A stretch of DNA of 64,000 bases from a bacterium (GTDB lineage Bacteria > Bacteroidota > Ignavibacteria > Kapaibacteriales > UBA7675), in the NCBI GenBank assembly GCA_030430495.1, contig JAUIKM010000002.1:62001-126000 (forward strand), given 5' to 3'. This document shows positions 8,728 to 18,285 of this stretch, in pieces; within the stretch, counting starts at the first letter, position 1; each line of letters starts with the position of its first letter. The notes beneath the pieces are model-generated. The model was not told where the DNA came from and did not search any database. It saw only the letters and a program-made list of their open reading frames with translations. Position numbers and translations under genes: made by a program.

Positions 8728-9684
8728 ATGCTCGAAGAAAGGGCGGCGGGCTGTCTGGTGGGGCTGGCCTGCGGTGATGCCGTCGGAACAACACTGGAAT
8801 TCAAGCGCCGCGGAACATTTGAACCGATCGAGGACATGATCGGCGGCGGGCCGTTCATGCTGAAGCCCGGCCAGTGGACCGATGACACTTCGATGGCGCT
8901 CTGCCTGGCGCAAAGCCTGCTGGAACTGCGGGACTTCGATGCCGACGACCAGATGTCGCGCTACTGCGACTGGTATTACAAGGGAACTTTAAGCAGCACG
9001 GGCGCGTGTTTCGACATCGGCAATACGGTGCGCGGCGCGCTCCATCAGTTTGAGATAAGCGGCAATCCGTTCGCGGGTTCCACTGACCCTCATTCAGCCG
9101 GCAACGGCGCAATCATGCGACTGGCTCCTGTGCCGATGTTTTATCTGTCCGTCCCGGAACGAGCGATTCACTACGCCGATTTGTCGACGCGCACAACCCA
9201 CGGCGCGCCGGAATGCGTCGACGCAAGTCGCTATTTCTGCGCGCTTCTGATGCGAGCGATGTTAAGCGACGACAAAGCCGCCGTTGTATCAACGGCCTTC
9301 CAACCGGAACGGGAAAAAATTGCACAACTGCACAATGGCGCTTTCCTCCGGAAGAGTTATGAAGAGCTGACGGGCAGCGGCTACGTCGTTGAGAGCCTCG
9401 AAGCGGCGCTCTGGTGTTTTTATCGCGGTGCGAACTTCCGCGAATCAATTCTGCTTGCAGCGAATATCGGCAATGATGCCGACACCACGGCGGCGGTGTG
9501 CGGGCAGATCTGCGGCGCATTCTACGGCTTGAACGGCATTCCGCGGGAGTGGCGCAAAAAAATAACTTTGTCGGCGCAGATCGAATCCACCGCACACGAC
9601 CTGTTTAAGCTGGGGCAAAGGCTGAACGGTGCATTGGAGCGCTGGCCGCAGACCGAAGCCGAAATGTTTAAGATGGGCTATTGA
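8728..9684 (+). CDS. ADP-ribosylglycohydrolase family protein
   Basis: 318 residues. The N-terminus MLEERAAGCLVGLACGDAVGTTLE is the family's opening motif, which fixes the start at 8728 although the frame is open further upstream. Metal-binding blocks are present: GQWTDDTSMALCLAQSL near residues 50-65 and NIGNDADTTAAVCGQICGAFYG near 255-280, giving the aspartates that hold the two Mg ions in DraG/ARH enzymes. Such enzymes remove ADP-ribose from proteins or small molecules. The target cannot be inferred: no nitrogenase gene or ADP-ribosyltransferase is nearby. Confidence 0.92.
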   Translation: MLEERAAGCLVGLACGDAVGTTLEFKRRGTFEPIEDMIGGGPFMLKPGQWTDDTSMALCLAQSLLELRDFDADDQMSRYCDWYYKGTLSSTGACFDIGNTVRGALHQFEISGNPFAGSTDPHSAGNGAIMRLAPVPMFYLSVPERAIHYADLSTRTTHGAPECVDASRYFCALLMRAMLSDDKAAVVSTAFQPEREKIAQLHNGAFLRKSYEELTGSGYVVESLEAALWCFYRGANFRESILLAANIGNDADTTAAVCGQICGAFYGLNGIPREWRKKITLSAQIESTAHDLFKLGQRLNGALERWPQTEAEMFKMGY

Positions 9685-9797
9685 GCCGACTGGTTACACC
9701 GTCCTGAAACGCGTTCCGCCGCGCTGTAACCCAACTCTGAGACTCCGCATCCACCGCTCACAGGACGGATGACAGATTAACAGTGCGGAGACGGACT

Positions 9798-10322
9798 ATG
9801 GCGGGCGGAATATCACTCGGCGGCACGCGGGTTAAACGGCGCGGCCGCAAACGCAGACGCATCGGCGTTAACATCGACACCACGCCGCTCGTCGACATCG
9901 CTTTTTTACTGCTGACTTTTTTCATGTTTACCACCGAGTTGACCCAGCCGCAGGCGATGGAAATGAAGGTTCCGCCGAGCGTCGCGGAAGTGATTGTCAA
10001 AGACACCGTGCTGTTTCAACTGCTTGTGCGGCACGACGATCAGATGTTTTACAAGATGGGCAAGGACCCCGCCCTGGCGCTTGAAGTCGAGGATCTGAAA
10101 TCCCTGGCGATCAGCAAGAATCTGCGCGCACCCGGCGAGGTAATCACCTCGCTGAAGGTCTCGCCGCAGGCCGGCTACAACAGCCTGATTGAAATTGTCG
10201 ATGAGTTAAACCTGGCCGAAGTCGAAATCCTGCAGCGCGCCGCAGAAGCGCGCGACCGCAAGTTCGCCCTCGTGCCGCTGACGGAGAAGGACGCGGCGGA
10301 GATAGAAAACCTGCCGCATTGA
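9798..10322 (+). CDS. ExbD/TolR-type biopolymer transport protein
   Basis: 174 residues: a very basic cytoplasmic N-terminus (VKRRGRKRRRIG), then IDTTPLVDIAFLLLTFFMFTTEL, the single ExbD/TolR transmembrane helix with the conserved proton-path aspartate, and a periplasmic domain of about 120 residues. ExbD works with ExbB to energise outer-membrane uptake or envelope processes. No exbB, tonB or second exbD is adjacent, so it probably joins a complex encoded elsewhere. Start at 9798 (ATGGCGGGCGGA) preferred over ATG 9783. The small membrane protein gene follows 30 bp later. Confidence 0.9.
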   Translation: MAGGISLGGTRVKRRGRKRRRIGVNIDTTPLVDIAFLLLTFFMFTTELTQPQAMEMKVPPSVAEVIVKDTVLFQLLVRHDDQMFYKMGKDPALALEVEDLKSLAISKNLRAPGEVITSLKVSPQAGYNSLIEIVDELNLAEVEILQRAAEARDRKFALVPLTEKDAAEIENLPH

Positions 10323-10352
10323 ATGTTTAAACTAAACCGGGAGTTAAACATC

Positions 10353-10643
10353 ATGTCGATCCAACACACAAGGCTTTGTGCGCCGCGTCACGCAAGGCGA
10401 CGCCGCCTGCGCACTCTGACGCAGCCTTTAAACTCGATGCCTTTTCTCGTTCTGACTTTTACGTTGCTCGCGGGCCTTCCGGCTGTGTTTTCCACCGCCG
10501 CATCATGGCGGCAGGCGGCGGCAGAAATCGTGAATTCGCACCAGACGCAGGCGTCGAATCTGGCTGTTTACGAGGACTTCTACGCGGCGTCCCGACGTAC
10601 GCTCGCGGCGTCCGAACCGGAATTGCACACAAACAGACTTTAA
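10353..10643 (+). CDS. Small putative single-pass membrane protein, unknown
   Basis: 96 residues beginning MSIQHTRLCAPRHARRRRLRTL, then a hydrophobic segment (MPFLVLTFTLLAGLPAVF, residues about 29-46) and a polar tail. A ribosome site (CGGGAG) stands 8-13 bp before the ATG at 10353. The gene starts 30 bp after exbD on the same strand, suggesting one transcript. No homologue is recognised; it could be a small partner of the ExbD-like protein. Coding status is likely but not certain. Confidence 0.5.
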   Translation: MSIQHTRLCAPRHARRRRLRTLTQPLNSMPFLVLTFTLLAGLPAVFSTAASWRQAAAEIVNSHQTQASNLAVYEDFYAASRRTLAASEPELHTNRL

Positions 10644-10798
10644 ACCGGGTGTCTTCTGCGGTTGATTTCAGTCGGCATCTGCCGGCCTTGAACGCGATGG
10701 TTCAGTTTGCGCGTTTAAAGGTCGACGCACAAGCGGGCGCCGCGCACCGCGACATCGGTAAAATTGGCAGAGCAGGAGCACGCATTCTTCTCACAAAT

Positions 10799-10842
10799 AA
10801 AAAACCGCGAACCCGGACACTCCCATGCCGGATTCGCGGTTT
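10799..10842 (-). terminator. Terminator of the caspase-like gene
   Basis: AAACCGCGAA at 10802-10811 pairs with TTCGCGGTTT at 10833-10842, and CCGG pairs again inside. The A-run at 10797-10804 supplies a U-tract on the minus strand. It lies about 95 bp beyond the stop codon of the minus-strand gene ending at 10938. Confidence 0.75.
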
Positions 10843-10937
10843 GAGGTTTTCAGCGCGCTGACAAACAGAAAAGGCATTTAAAGGCCGAGACCAAGCGCAG
10901 CGCGGGCTTAAGGCCAAATCGGGGCCGGCGGCTCAGG

Positions 10938-13181
10938 TCAGGGACGCAGGAGTGAGAAAGCCCGCGTCAGAGCCACCGGGAATTCGCCCGCCTTTGTGTA
11001 GCGCACGCGCAGATAGTAGTTGCCCTGCGTCAGCGATTGCGGCAGCGCCAGGCGCTCCCGATGTTCGCCCGCCGCAAAAAAGCGATCGGCTGTGTTAAAC
11101 ACCTCGCGGCCGTTGAGGTCCACAATCGTGAGCCTGATGTCGCCGGGAGATTGCAGGGTCAACGAAATGTTAACATCCGACCGCGCCGGGTTGGGCGCAA
11201 TCGAGTTAAACGCAAAACCGAGAGCCGCGGCGCGCTCCGCCACGCTGTTCGGATCGTCCGGTTTGACTTCGCCAATGCCGAACCGACCAAGTCTGTTGAC
11301 GTCGATCGCCACGGCGTTGGAGTCGAATGGATCGTTTTCCTGCATGTCCCACTTCGTCCAGTCCTGGCCGACCTCGGGACGCCAGACGATGCCCGGAACG
11401 CCCTCGCCCGTGAAGTCATTGGTCATGTAGCGGTAGTCGATGCGCAGGTTAAACTTGTAGTCGTCGGGTTCCACGGTCCACTTCAGGTCGTAGGTCACCA
11501 GGGGTGAAACGCGCAGGACCGTCTCGTCCCAGTTGCCGAAGTCCTTCAGATCGTACTGAATGTCAATCTGCAATTCGTCGTCCTCGCTCAGGCCGCTGTT
11601 TTCATCCGTTTCAACGGTGACGCGCGAATCGGGTACGGTCGTGACGGGTTCACGCGCCGGGCGTACCGCGCGGTGGTGATACTCCTGCGGGTCCATGCGA
11701 CCAACCAGGGTGCCGCCCACATCGAGCGTGGGGTTTTGCTCAACAGCCCACAGGTGCGCCTCGCGCACGTTAACAACATCGTCGCCGTTGCGGTCGGCGG
11801 CCGGCGCGCCGTAACACTGCACAAAAGCCCAGGTGTACTCGCCCGTGCGGACGGTGTCGCCGGAACTGAGCGGAATGTAGCGCGTCCACGAACTGGTGTC
11901 TTTGCTGCAGGACGTCACCAGCGTGACGTTCTGATCCTTCAGGCCGTCGGCGCCGCTGAATGTTTCGACGGCGCCGCCGGAATGACAGGCGTCGATGATA
12001 ACGCAGACTTCGTCGGCCTCGGATTTGTCGAGGGCCCGCACCAGATCCGCATACCACAGTCGCGAGCCGACTTCGTCGTTGGTGACCAGATAGTTTTCAG
12101 AGCCGTGGCCGGAATAGAAAAAGTAGACCTTGCGGTAGGTGCCGGCGAATCCCTCCAGCGTCGACGTGATCTGCTCGCGCGAGGCGTCGTTTAACACCGC
12201 GATGTTGTCGGGGTTAATGCGTTCGCCCTTGCTTTCATTCATCAGGTTCTGGCGGATAAACTCGACGTCGCCTTCAAATGCTTCAGTCTGGCGCGGGTTG
12301 TCCGCATGGCCGCTGACGAGCACGGCGCAGACGTCTTCTTTAACGGGTCCCGGCTCGGATTCCGAGCTAATGCTGTTGTCGTCCGTTGTTGTGCTTGGCG
12401 CGGGGTTGTCGCCAAAAACGCGGTCGGTGCTGCTCAAACGCTCGTCGAGGCCGGCCAGATAGGGCGCGCCGTCCAGGACCGGCCAGAAGTCGGTGTTGTA
12501 CTGTTCAACATCGCCGGTCTTTGCGTCGACAAAAACCATCTCACCTTTTCCGCCGAAGCGGTCGTCTTTGTTGTAGTCGACCCAGGCAAACCAGGCCGCC
12601 TGCGCCTTGAGCGAAAACCCGTTTAACTCCGCGACATATTCGATCTGCGCGTCATCGCCGACCGTAGCCCATTCTTCCATATTGGATTCGGGGTCGCCGC
12701 TGGAAATGCTCATGCCCGCGGTCAGCGCCTGTTTGGGCATAAAAGCCCAGGCGTCGCTTGCGGCTACACCCATTTCGCCGAGGTAGTTGACGACCAACTG
12801 TGAGGCGGCGTCGTAGCCCACGGTATAGTCGCCCACGGTGACTTCGGCCTCACACACGCCGTTGTCGGACTCGTCGGTAAATTCCCAGGCCACTTCGATT
12901 TTTGTCGTGCCGGGTTGCAGGCCCTTGATGTTAAAGGTTGCGTCGAGCGCATCGCTGAACTCAGTCTGGCTGAATTCGAGCATGCCTTCCGCACCGGGGT
13001 TAATCAGTGTGAAATTGCCGCGCGAAAATCCATCGCCGTCGATCTTGAATGTCGACTCGCCGCACCATTCGATGCCTACCGTCGGCTGATTACAGAAAAA
13101 CGCCGCGGCATCGGGTGCGCTTGCCACTGCGGCCCACAGGACCAACAAGGCGGTGAAAAAACGGGGTAGGGTACTCTTCAT
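10938..13181 (-). CDS. Secreted caspase-like (C14/CD clan) cysteine protease with T9SS sorting domain
   Basis: 747 residues from the ATG at 13181, which starts the signal peptide MKSTLPRFFTALLVLWAAVAS; the open frame upstream has no coding character. Order: signal peptide; N-terminal domain of about 240 residues with paired cysteines; a linker rich in Ser/Thr/Asp (about 255-280); caspase-like domain at about 283-460 with KVYFFYSGHGSENY (His359) and VCVIIDACHSGGAVETF (Cys399), the catalytic dyad of peptidase family C14; a further beta region; and a C-terminal T9SS domain (IAPNPARSDVNISLTL ... LTQGNYYLRVRY). Gingipains share this clan and this export route, so an exported processing or toxin-like protease is a reasonable inference. 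Substrate unknown. Divergently transcribed from the surface-protein array at 13435. Confidence 0.88.
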   Translation of the reverse strand: MKSTLPRFFTALLVLWAAVASAPDAAAFFCNQPTVGIEWCGESTFKIDGDGFSRGNFTLINPGAEGMLEFSQTEFSDALDATFNIKGLQPGTTKIEVAWEFTDESDNGVCEAEVTVGDYTVGYDAASQLVVNYLGEMGVAASDAWAFMPKQALTAGMSISSGDPESNMEEWATVGDDAQIEYVAELNGFSLKAQAAWFAWVDYNKDDRFGGKGEMVFVDAKTGDVEQYNTDFWPVLDGAPYLAGLDERLSSTDRVFGDNPAPSTTTDDNSISSESEPGPVKEDVCAVLVSGHADNPRQTEAFEGDVEFIRQNLMNESKGERINPDNIAVLNDASREQITSTLEGFAGTYRKVYFFYSGHGSENYLVTNDEVGSRLWYADLVRALDKSEADEVCVIIDACHSGGAVETFSGADGLKDQNVTLVTSCSKDTSSWTRYIPLSSGDTVRTGEYTWAFVQCYGAPAADRNGDDVVNVREAHLWAVEQNPTLDVGGTLVGRMDPQEYHHRAVRPAREPVTTVPDSRVTVETDENSGLSEDDELQIDIQYDLKDFGNWDETVLRVSPLVTYDLKWTVEPDDYKFNLRIDYRYMTNDFTGEGVPGIVWRPEVGQDWTKWDMQENDPFDSNAVAIDVNRLGRFGIGEVKPDDPNSVAERAAALGFAFNSIAPNPARSDVNISLTLQSPGDIRLTIVDLNGREVFNTADRFFAAGEHRERLALPQSLTQGNYYLRVRYTKAGEFPVALTRAFSLLRP

Positions 13182-13434
13182 ATAGTAGTCTCCAGAATAG
13201 ATAGGAGGGATTTTGACCGGAGCGCCGCCAAAGAACGGCTGCGAAAGCGGCGGCAGGCGGAAAAATAGGAAAAATCGCCGGGCCGGACATGGACTTTCGC
13301 CCTTCACGGCGCTCGATTCCGCGCGCGGTAACAGATTCCGCCGATTGCGGTGCACTAATGCGTGACCATTGTAACGGGCGGATTGTGCCTGTGTTCGCCC
13401 TCTGCGCACTGGAATTCAAACTCTTCTCAATCAC

Positions 13435-14868
13435 ATGATCAGGACATTCGGACTTACTCTTTGCCTTGCACTGATGACTTTTTTGTTTGTCAGCGCGAGT
13501 TCAGCGGCCCGTGCCCAGCAGTTTCAAACCGCCAAGTCTGCAAGTGACAGAGTGCTCGGCGGCGAGGTGGAAGGCGCGCGGTGGAGTGTGTGTTTTGAGG
13601 ATCCCGACAAACTGTTGCGCAGCTTTGGGGTACTGCAACGGGACTCGGTGCTGCAAGTCAAAGCCGGATTCGACCTGCTTCTGGTTAACTACCTTGACGG
13701 CCGCATTTTTCATAGTTGGGACCACAAGGAATTTCACAACGCCATTTTTCCGGCCGCCGGCAATGCCGAAGAATTGTTGCGCGTAGCGTCTGATCGACCC
13801 TCGTTAGGGGCGCACTGGTTCTTGCGTTCGACTTATGCCGCCCCGCTGGATGTGGATACCATTGCATTTTCAATCCGCGAGACATTTTCCGACAGCTCCG
13901 CGTGGATCATTCGTTCGATGACGTTTTTACCCGGCTCGCGAACGCGACTGCTGCTGCATTTCAATGAAACAGAAGAGGACTACGAAGAGTCCTGGACTGG
14001 CGGCTGGTTGACGATTGTGGACCTGGATGACCCTAACGGCAACGCGTCGCGCAGCGGCATGGGCGACGGCCGATTTTGGTTGTTGCCGAACGGCCGATTC
14101 TGCATTACACAGGGCTACTCCAAGGTTTTCGACTTTGATGCCAACAGCGGTGAGTCACGCGACATTTATTCCCTGTGCCGGATCGAAGGCAACCAGATTA
14201 TTAGCGAGCTGTCGCTCCCGGAATTCATTTCCGTTGTGATTGAGGAAAAGAGCGGGAGTTTTCTCCTGTTTAACGGTGATCGCTTTAACGGTGATCGCTA
14301 CGGAATTCGCTACAGCTACGATACTGCAACGGATTCCTGGGCGCAGGGCTCCGGCTATTTTCTTGAGCCTTTCGGCTTCTTGACACCCTACGGAACACAC
14401 TACATCCAGTTAAACAAAGAACAAACCGCGCTGGAAATGGTCGAGATGTCGACCGGCCTGACCGTCGCCGAATGTGAAGTCCGGCTGCCCGGCCCAGTGG
14501 AGGAGATGCTGAAAATTCCCGGTCACAACATCGTACTGTTTCAGGTGGAAGCAAGATATCTTGTTGCGATCGAACTGTGTGAAGACTTCCTGTTTGCCAG
14601 TGGCCTGGCCGGGGAAAGTGAACGGCCGGTTAAACAGGAACCTGTCCTGACTGTACGGCAAACAGAAGACATCGTGCAGGTTCACAACAGAAGCGCCGCG
14701 CCGGCATGCGTCACGGTTTGCAATATGCGCGGCTCTTTAGTTCATCAACAGACCTTAAGCGGCGGAATGACCGGTGTGTTTAATACCGACGGCTGGCCGC
14801 GCGGGATATATGTCGTCTATTGTTCGGATCACGGAATGCAGTCTGGTTCACTGCTTGTAGTCAAATAA
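13435..14868 (+). CDS. Secreted T9SS-sorted protein, paralogue of the protein at 18286
   Basis: 477 residues with a signal peptide (MIRTFGLTLCLALMTFLFV...ARAQ) and a C-terminal T9SS-like domain (VRQTEDIVQVHNRSAAP ... WPRGIYVVYCSDHG ... SLLVVK). The body is beta-rich and resembles WD/propeller-type sequence in feel, but no named domain is clear. The same length, order and local motifs (DRVLGGEVE..W / DRVLNDDIETELW, LQRDSVLQV / LQRDSLVSL, VNYLDGRIFHS / VNYYNGAVLHS, GTHYIQLNKEQ / GNEYFQINNEQ) show that it is a paralogue of 18286-19719. It contains an exact 15-bp tandem repeat at 14269-14298, duplicating FNGDR. First gene of a four-gene array on the plus strand. Confidence 0.8.
   Translation: MIRTFGLTLCLALMTFLFVSASSAARAQQFQTAKSASDRVLGGEVEGARWSVCFEDPDKLLRSFGVLQRDSVLQVKAGFDLLLVNYLDGRIFHSWDHKEFHNAIFPAAGNAEELLRVASDRPSLGAHWFLRSTYAAPLDVDTIAFSIRETFSDSSAWIIRSMTFLPGSRTRLLLHFNETEEDYEESWTGGWLTIVDLDDPNGNASRSGMGDGRFWLLPNGRFCITQGYSKVFDFDANSGESRDIYSLCRIEGNQIISELSLPEFISVVIEEKSGSFLLFNGDRFNGDRYGIRYSYDTATDSWAQGSGYFLEPFGFLTPYGTHYIQLNKEQTALEMVEMSTGLTVAECEVRLPGPVEEMLKIPGHNIVLFQVEARYLVAIELCEDFLFASGLAGESERPVKQEPVLTVRQTEDIVQVHNRSAAPACVTVCNMRGSLVHQQTLSGGMTGVFNTDGWPRGIYVVYCSDHGMQSGSLLVVK
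14269..14298 (+). repeat. Exact 15-bp tandem duplication inside a coding gene
   Basis: TTTAACGGTGATCGC occurs twice in direct succession (14269-14283 and 14284-14298), adding five residues (FNGDR) in frame. The lack of any difference between units suggests a recent event. Confidence 0.9.
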
Positions 14869-14912
14869 CCATTATATCGCACAACACAAGTAAAATCATC
14901 GCAGGGGCAGTC

Positions 14913-17900
14913 ATGAATACGAGATCAACACTTCGAGTCAGCAGGTTAAGCGTCCTGTTTATCTGTTTTCTGAGTTGTACCGTCGGCAGCCTGCAGCTCG
15001 CCGCCGCACAGACCTGGGACACGCTCGGGCGCATTCCGAGCGAAGCCATGATGCAGCGCGTCCTGGTTTCTTCAACCGGTGCAATGTACGCCTACACGGC
15101 GGATGAAAACACGGAATCATGGCGTTCGCTCGACGGCGGCAAGACATGGCACGTGCTGTTGCATCAGGGGCAGGTTCAGTTGTTTAAAGATGGCCGCGTG
15201 GTTGTTGCCGAACGGGATCCCGAAAACAAATACCGAACAAATATCATGCTGTCGTCCGACAATGGATTCCAGTGGAAGGAGATCGGAGCCGCCAGTTGGT
15301 GTCGTGGGGTTCTGGTTCTTCACATTGGCCGTGATGATCGCCTCTATACGCTATGCCAGGGAGCCATTGAGCGGGCCGGCGACAATGAGTTGATCGTATT
15401 TCGTGCATTATACAATGAAATTCTCTCGATGGCAGTCTTTGATGATTATCTGGTGGCCCAAAATCATACGCACCTCGGATGGACGGACCAGTCCGGAACT
15501 ACATCCTGGACGTACAACAATGAATTGCGAGGAAATTGCAATTATGAATTTGTCTGCGGCACGGCCCTGGATAGTCTGTACGTGATCATATCCAATCGGA
15601 ATTCAGAAACGAGCAGACCGTGCCCGGCCACAATTCAGACCAATGTCGGTGATGCGGAAAATTGGCATGGGGAACTGACCGAAGGTGAAACCTGGGACAT
15701 CGCCCTGTTCGACGCTTTAACAGCCTATGCATCCAATTCCGTCCTGGGCGTTGTGCGCCGCGATGTGGACGGCATGTGGTTTCAAAACAGTATTAACAGT
15801 CCGCAGTGTCACGATTTGTTCGCCGCCCCCGACGGCGCTCTGTACGCACTGGACAGCACCAACACGGTGTTCCGATTGCCGCAGGCCGATCAACCATACA
15901 AGCGTCTTGCGTTTACCGGCGAATTCGAAACCTCGAGCCTGTTAAACAAAACGGAGAGAGACAGCGTTCACATTCTGAACACCGGCATAGCCGCAGTCAC
16001 TGTTGACTCGCTCAGACTCAGTCGCGAGTCAAACTCGCCTCTGCGCATCGTGTACGAGGACATGCAACTCCCCTTTGTCCTGCAGCCAGGTGAAAAACTG
16101 GCCGTTCATCTGGAGACGATGTTCACGGCGAGCGACAGCAGCGAAATCTACGACACCCTGACTGTCTACGCCGGTGAACTGCGACTGAGCGAAACGATAC
16201 TCGCCAGAGCCAATCTGCCCTCAGTTGAGGCGGAACAATCCTGGGCCGATAAAATATCTGCCGGTCGGGAGATTAACGTATCCCTTGATCTCTGGAATAT
16301 AGGTACACATCCCTTCCGCCTGGACAGCCTCAGTATCATCGCCGATTCACGTCTGGAGTACATTCGATACGATTCGGCCGGTTTCAACCTGCCGGGCTAT
16401 TCTTCAAGGCCTGTATCTTTGCCTGCAATTGTAAATGTGGATCGCCGAGTTAAATATGCCGTCTTCATAATGCCGCTTGTGCGCGACACGATAAGTCTGT
16501 TCATTCGCTATTACACGGACTTTGGCGAATTGGAGCAGACTGTCAATCTGGCCGTGCCGGAGTTCAGGATTGCAAATCGTTCTTCTACTTCAAAAGACCC
16601 TGTGTATTTAAACGCCAATGCAAGCGCACCTTTTTCATTGTGGTTGGCCAATACCGGGAACATCGACTACAATATCGATTCCATCTGTTTAATATCGGAG
16701 CCGGATGTTTTGTCAATTGACACGGCCAACCTCAATCCTGAAAAGTACCTTGCCTGTCACGATGTACTTTCCCTGCCGGTGCGTGCACATGGTTTACCTG
16801 ATACAACCGTCGTTTGCACAGTGATTCTCAAAACCGAATTTGGTGAATTGGAGCAAGCCTATGCTCTGGAGGTGATCGATGCCGAGCTGCCCTCGGGGAG
16901 CGACTGGACTACGATGTCCAATCTGCCGGGCGTGAATTCCCTGAAATACAATGGCAACGGCGCAAAGCTGGGGCTGTATTCGGGTAGTCTTATTGTGCTG
17001 GATGCCCGGGATGGTGTAACAGTAGGCGCATTCCGGCACAATCGCGCGGGGAGATATGCAAATGAACCAACCTTGGCTGGAGTAGGTGACGTCGGTATGT
17101 CGTGGGATGGCCGCCTGATTGCGCTCGGGGCAAGGATAGATGCAAATGATGAAAAGAGCGCCATTCTTGAACTCATGGATGTTAAAACCCGCAAGATAAT
17201 TAACTCCACTTCTTTTCCAGAGCCGAGACAGCGCATCCACTCCACTCGCTTCCTGCCCGGCGATAGTCTTGTGGCAATGAGTTTTGTTGGTCCGGCCTAT
17301 GATGACGTTAACATGATCAGGCACGAAGGCAAATTCGGTGTTTACTCGCTGCGGTCAAATACCTGGAAATACCTCAACGAGGAATTGCCGTCCCGATCGA
17401 TTGATCTTGCCGCCGACGGTCGCTTCGTGCAGTTCAGACAGTACTTCTACTACCGTGAGTGGTCCGGCAGTCACTATGACTTCACAACCCGCAAATACAC
17501 TACTTTTCTGTATGACATGGAAACAGAAGCGCTGTTGGACGTTCCATTCAGAAATTGTACAATACATTTTTCACAGGACGGCGCCGGCAGAATGTTTCAC
17601 CACTGGTATCAATACGGGGACTCTCTGCTTGCGACCGTCCTGCAACGCAGCCCGATCCACTTCACGGATATTCCCGGCGTCGAACCCAACGGCGCCATCC
17701 TGCCCGACGGCGAACACTATGCCTATATCCCAACAGACTACTGGGGTAAGGCTAACTTAAACTTCCTCCGCATCGTGCACCTCAAATCCGGCGGTATTGT
17801 CGTTGGCGAGTGTTTTGAGCACGACGTTGCATTGAACGCTTTTGCCATCTCGCCCGACGGCTCGAAGATTGCCTTTGTGGATGTTAATGGGCTCGTCTGG

Positions 17901-18206
17901 CAGCAGGATCTTGACTGTGAGTTTGAGGATATTCGCACGGTGGATGTTGACGAAGCGGATGTTAACAGCGGCTTCTCACTGCGCGTTTCTCCCAACCCGA
18001 CAAATTCCCTCTTGTTAGTCGCGCATCCGCAAATGTCAAACGGTCGAATTCGAATTCTCGACATGACCGGCCGCGAGTCCCTGAGTTTCACGTTCAGTGA
18101 CAAACAAGAGAGTCAGGTCAATGTCGAGTCCCTCAGTCCCGGCGTGTACTGCCTCGAAATAAGCGATGGAAGTCATCGCGCTTCAATCATGTTCGTGAGG
18201 CGGTGA
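14913..18206 (+). CDS. Large secreted propeller protein with T9SS sorting domain
   Basis: 1097 residues. The ATG at 14913 follows GCAGGGGCAG and begins a signal peptide (MNTRSTLRVSRLSVLFICFLSC...AAAQ). The N-terminal third carries Asp-box/BNR-like turns (SLDGGKTWHVLL, SSDNGFQWKEI) as in sialidase-type propellers. The middle (about 340-660) has repeated beta-sandwich modules of about 110 residues (SVEAEQSWADKISAGREINVSL; LNANASAPFSLWLANTGNIDY). A second propeller-like domain (about 670-1015) ends in AFAISPDGSKIAFVDVNGLVWQ and is homologous to the protein at 19749-21026. The last 80 residues are a T9SS domain (SPNPTNSLLLVAHPQ ... LSPGVYCLEIS). Likely a surface adhesin or binding protein; ligand unknown. 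Confidence 0.82.
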   Translation: MNTRSTLRVSRLSVLFICFLSCTVGSLQLAAAQTWDTLGRIPSEAMMQRVLVSSTGAMYAYTADENTESWRSLDGGKTWHVLLHQGQVQLFKDGRVVVAERDPENKYRTNIMLSSDNGFQWKEIGAASWCRGVLVLHIGRDDRLYTLCQGAIERAGDNELIVFRALYNEILSMAVFDDYLVAQNHTHLGWTDQSGTTSWTYNNELRGNCNYEFVCGTALDSLYVIISNRNSETSRPCPATIQTNVGDAENWHGELTEGETWDIALFDALTAYASNSVLGVVRRDVDGMWFQNSINSPQCHDLFAAPDGALYALDSTNTVFRLPQADQPYKRLAFTGEFETSSLLNKTERDSVHILNTGIAAVTVDSLRLSRESNSPLRIVYEDMQLPFVLQPGEKLAVHLETMFTASDSSEIYDTLTVYAGELRLSETILARANLPSVEAEQSWADKISAGREINVSLDLWNIGTHPFRLDSLSIIADSRLEYIRYDSAGFNLPGYSSRPVSLPAIVNVDRRVKYAVFIMPLVRDTISLFIRYYTDFGELEQTVNLAVPEFRIANRSSTSKDPVYLNANASAPFSLWLANTGNIDYNIDSICLISEPDVLSIDTANLNPEKYLACHDVLSLPVRAHGLPDTTVVCTVILKTEFGELEQAYALEVIDAELPSGSDWTTMSNLPGVNSLKYNGNGAKLGLYSGSLIVLDARDGVTVGAFRHNRAGRYANEPTLAGVGDVGMSWDGRLIALGARIDANDEKSAILELMDVKTRKIINSTSFPEPRQRIHSTRFLPGDSLVAMSFVGPAYDDVNMIRHEGKFGVYSLRSNTWKYLNEELPSRSIDLAADGRFVQFRQYFYYREWSGSHYDFTTRKYTTFLYDMETEALLDVPFRNCTIHFSQDGAGRMFHHWYQYGDSLLATVLQRSPIHFTDIPGVEPNGAILPDGEHYAYIPTDYWGKANLNFLRIVHLKSGGIVVGECFEHDVALNAFAISPDGSKIAFVDVNGLVWQQDLDCEFEDIRTVDVDEADVNSGFSLRVSPNPTNSLLLVAHPQMSNGRIRILDMTGRESLSFTFSDKQESQVNVESLSPGVYCLEISDGSHRASIMFVRR

Positions 18207-18285
18207 GGCGCGCGTCCCAAACCTGTAACTCCGCGTAATATCCCGTGTTCTCAATGCCGCACTCTGAACTCAACATAAAAACACC

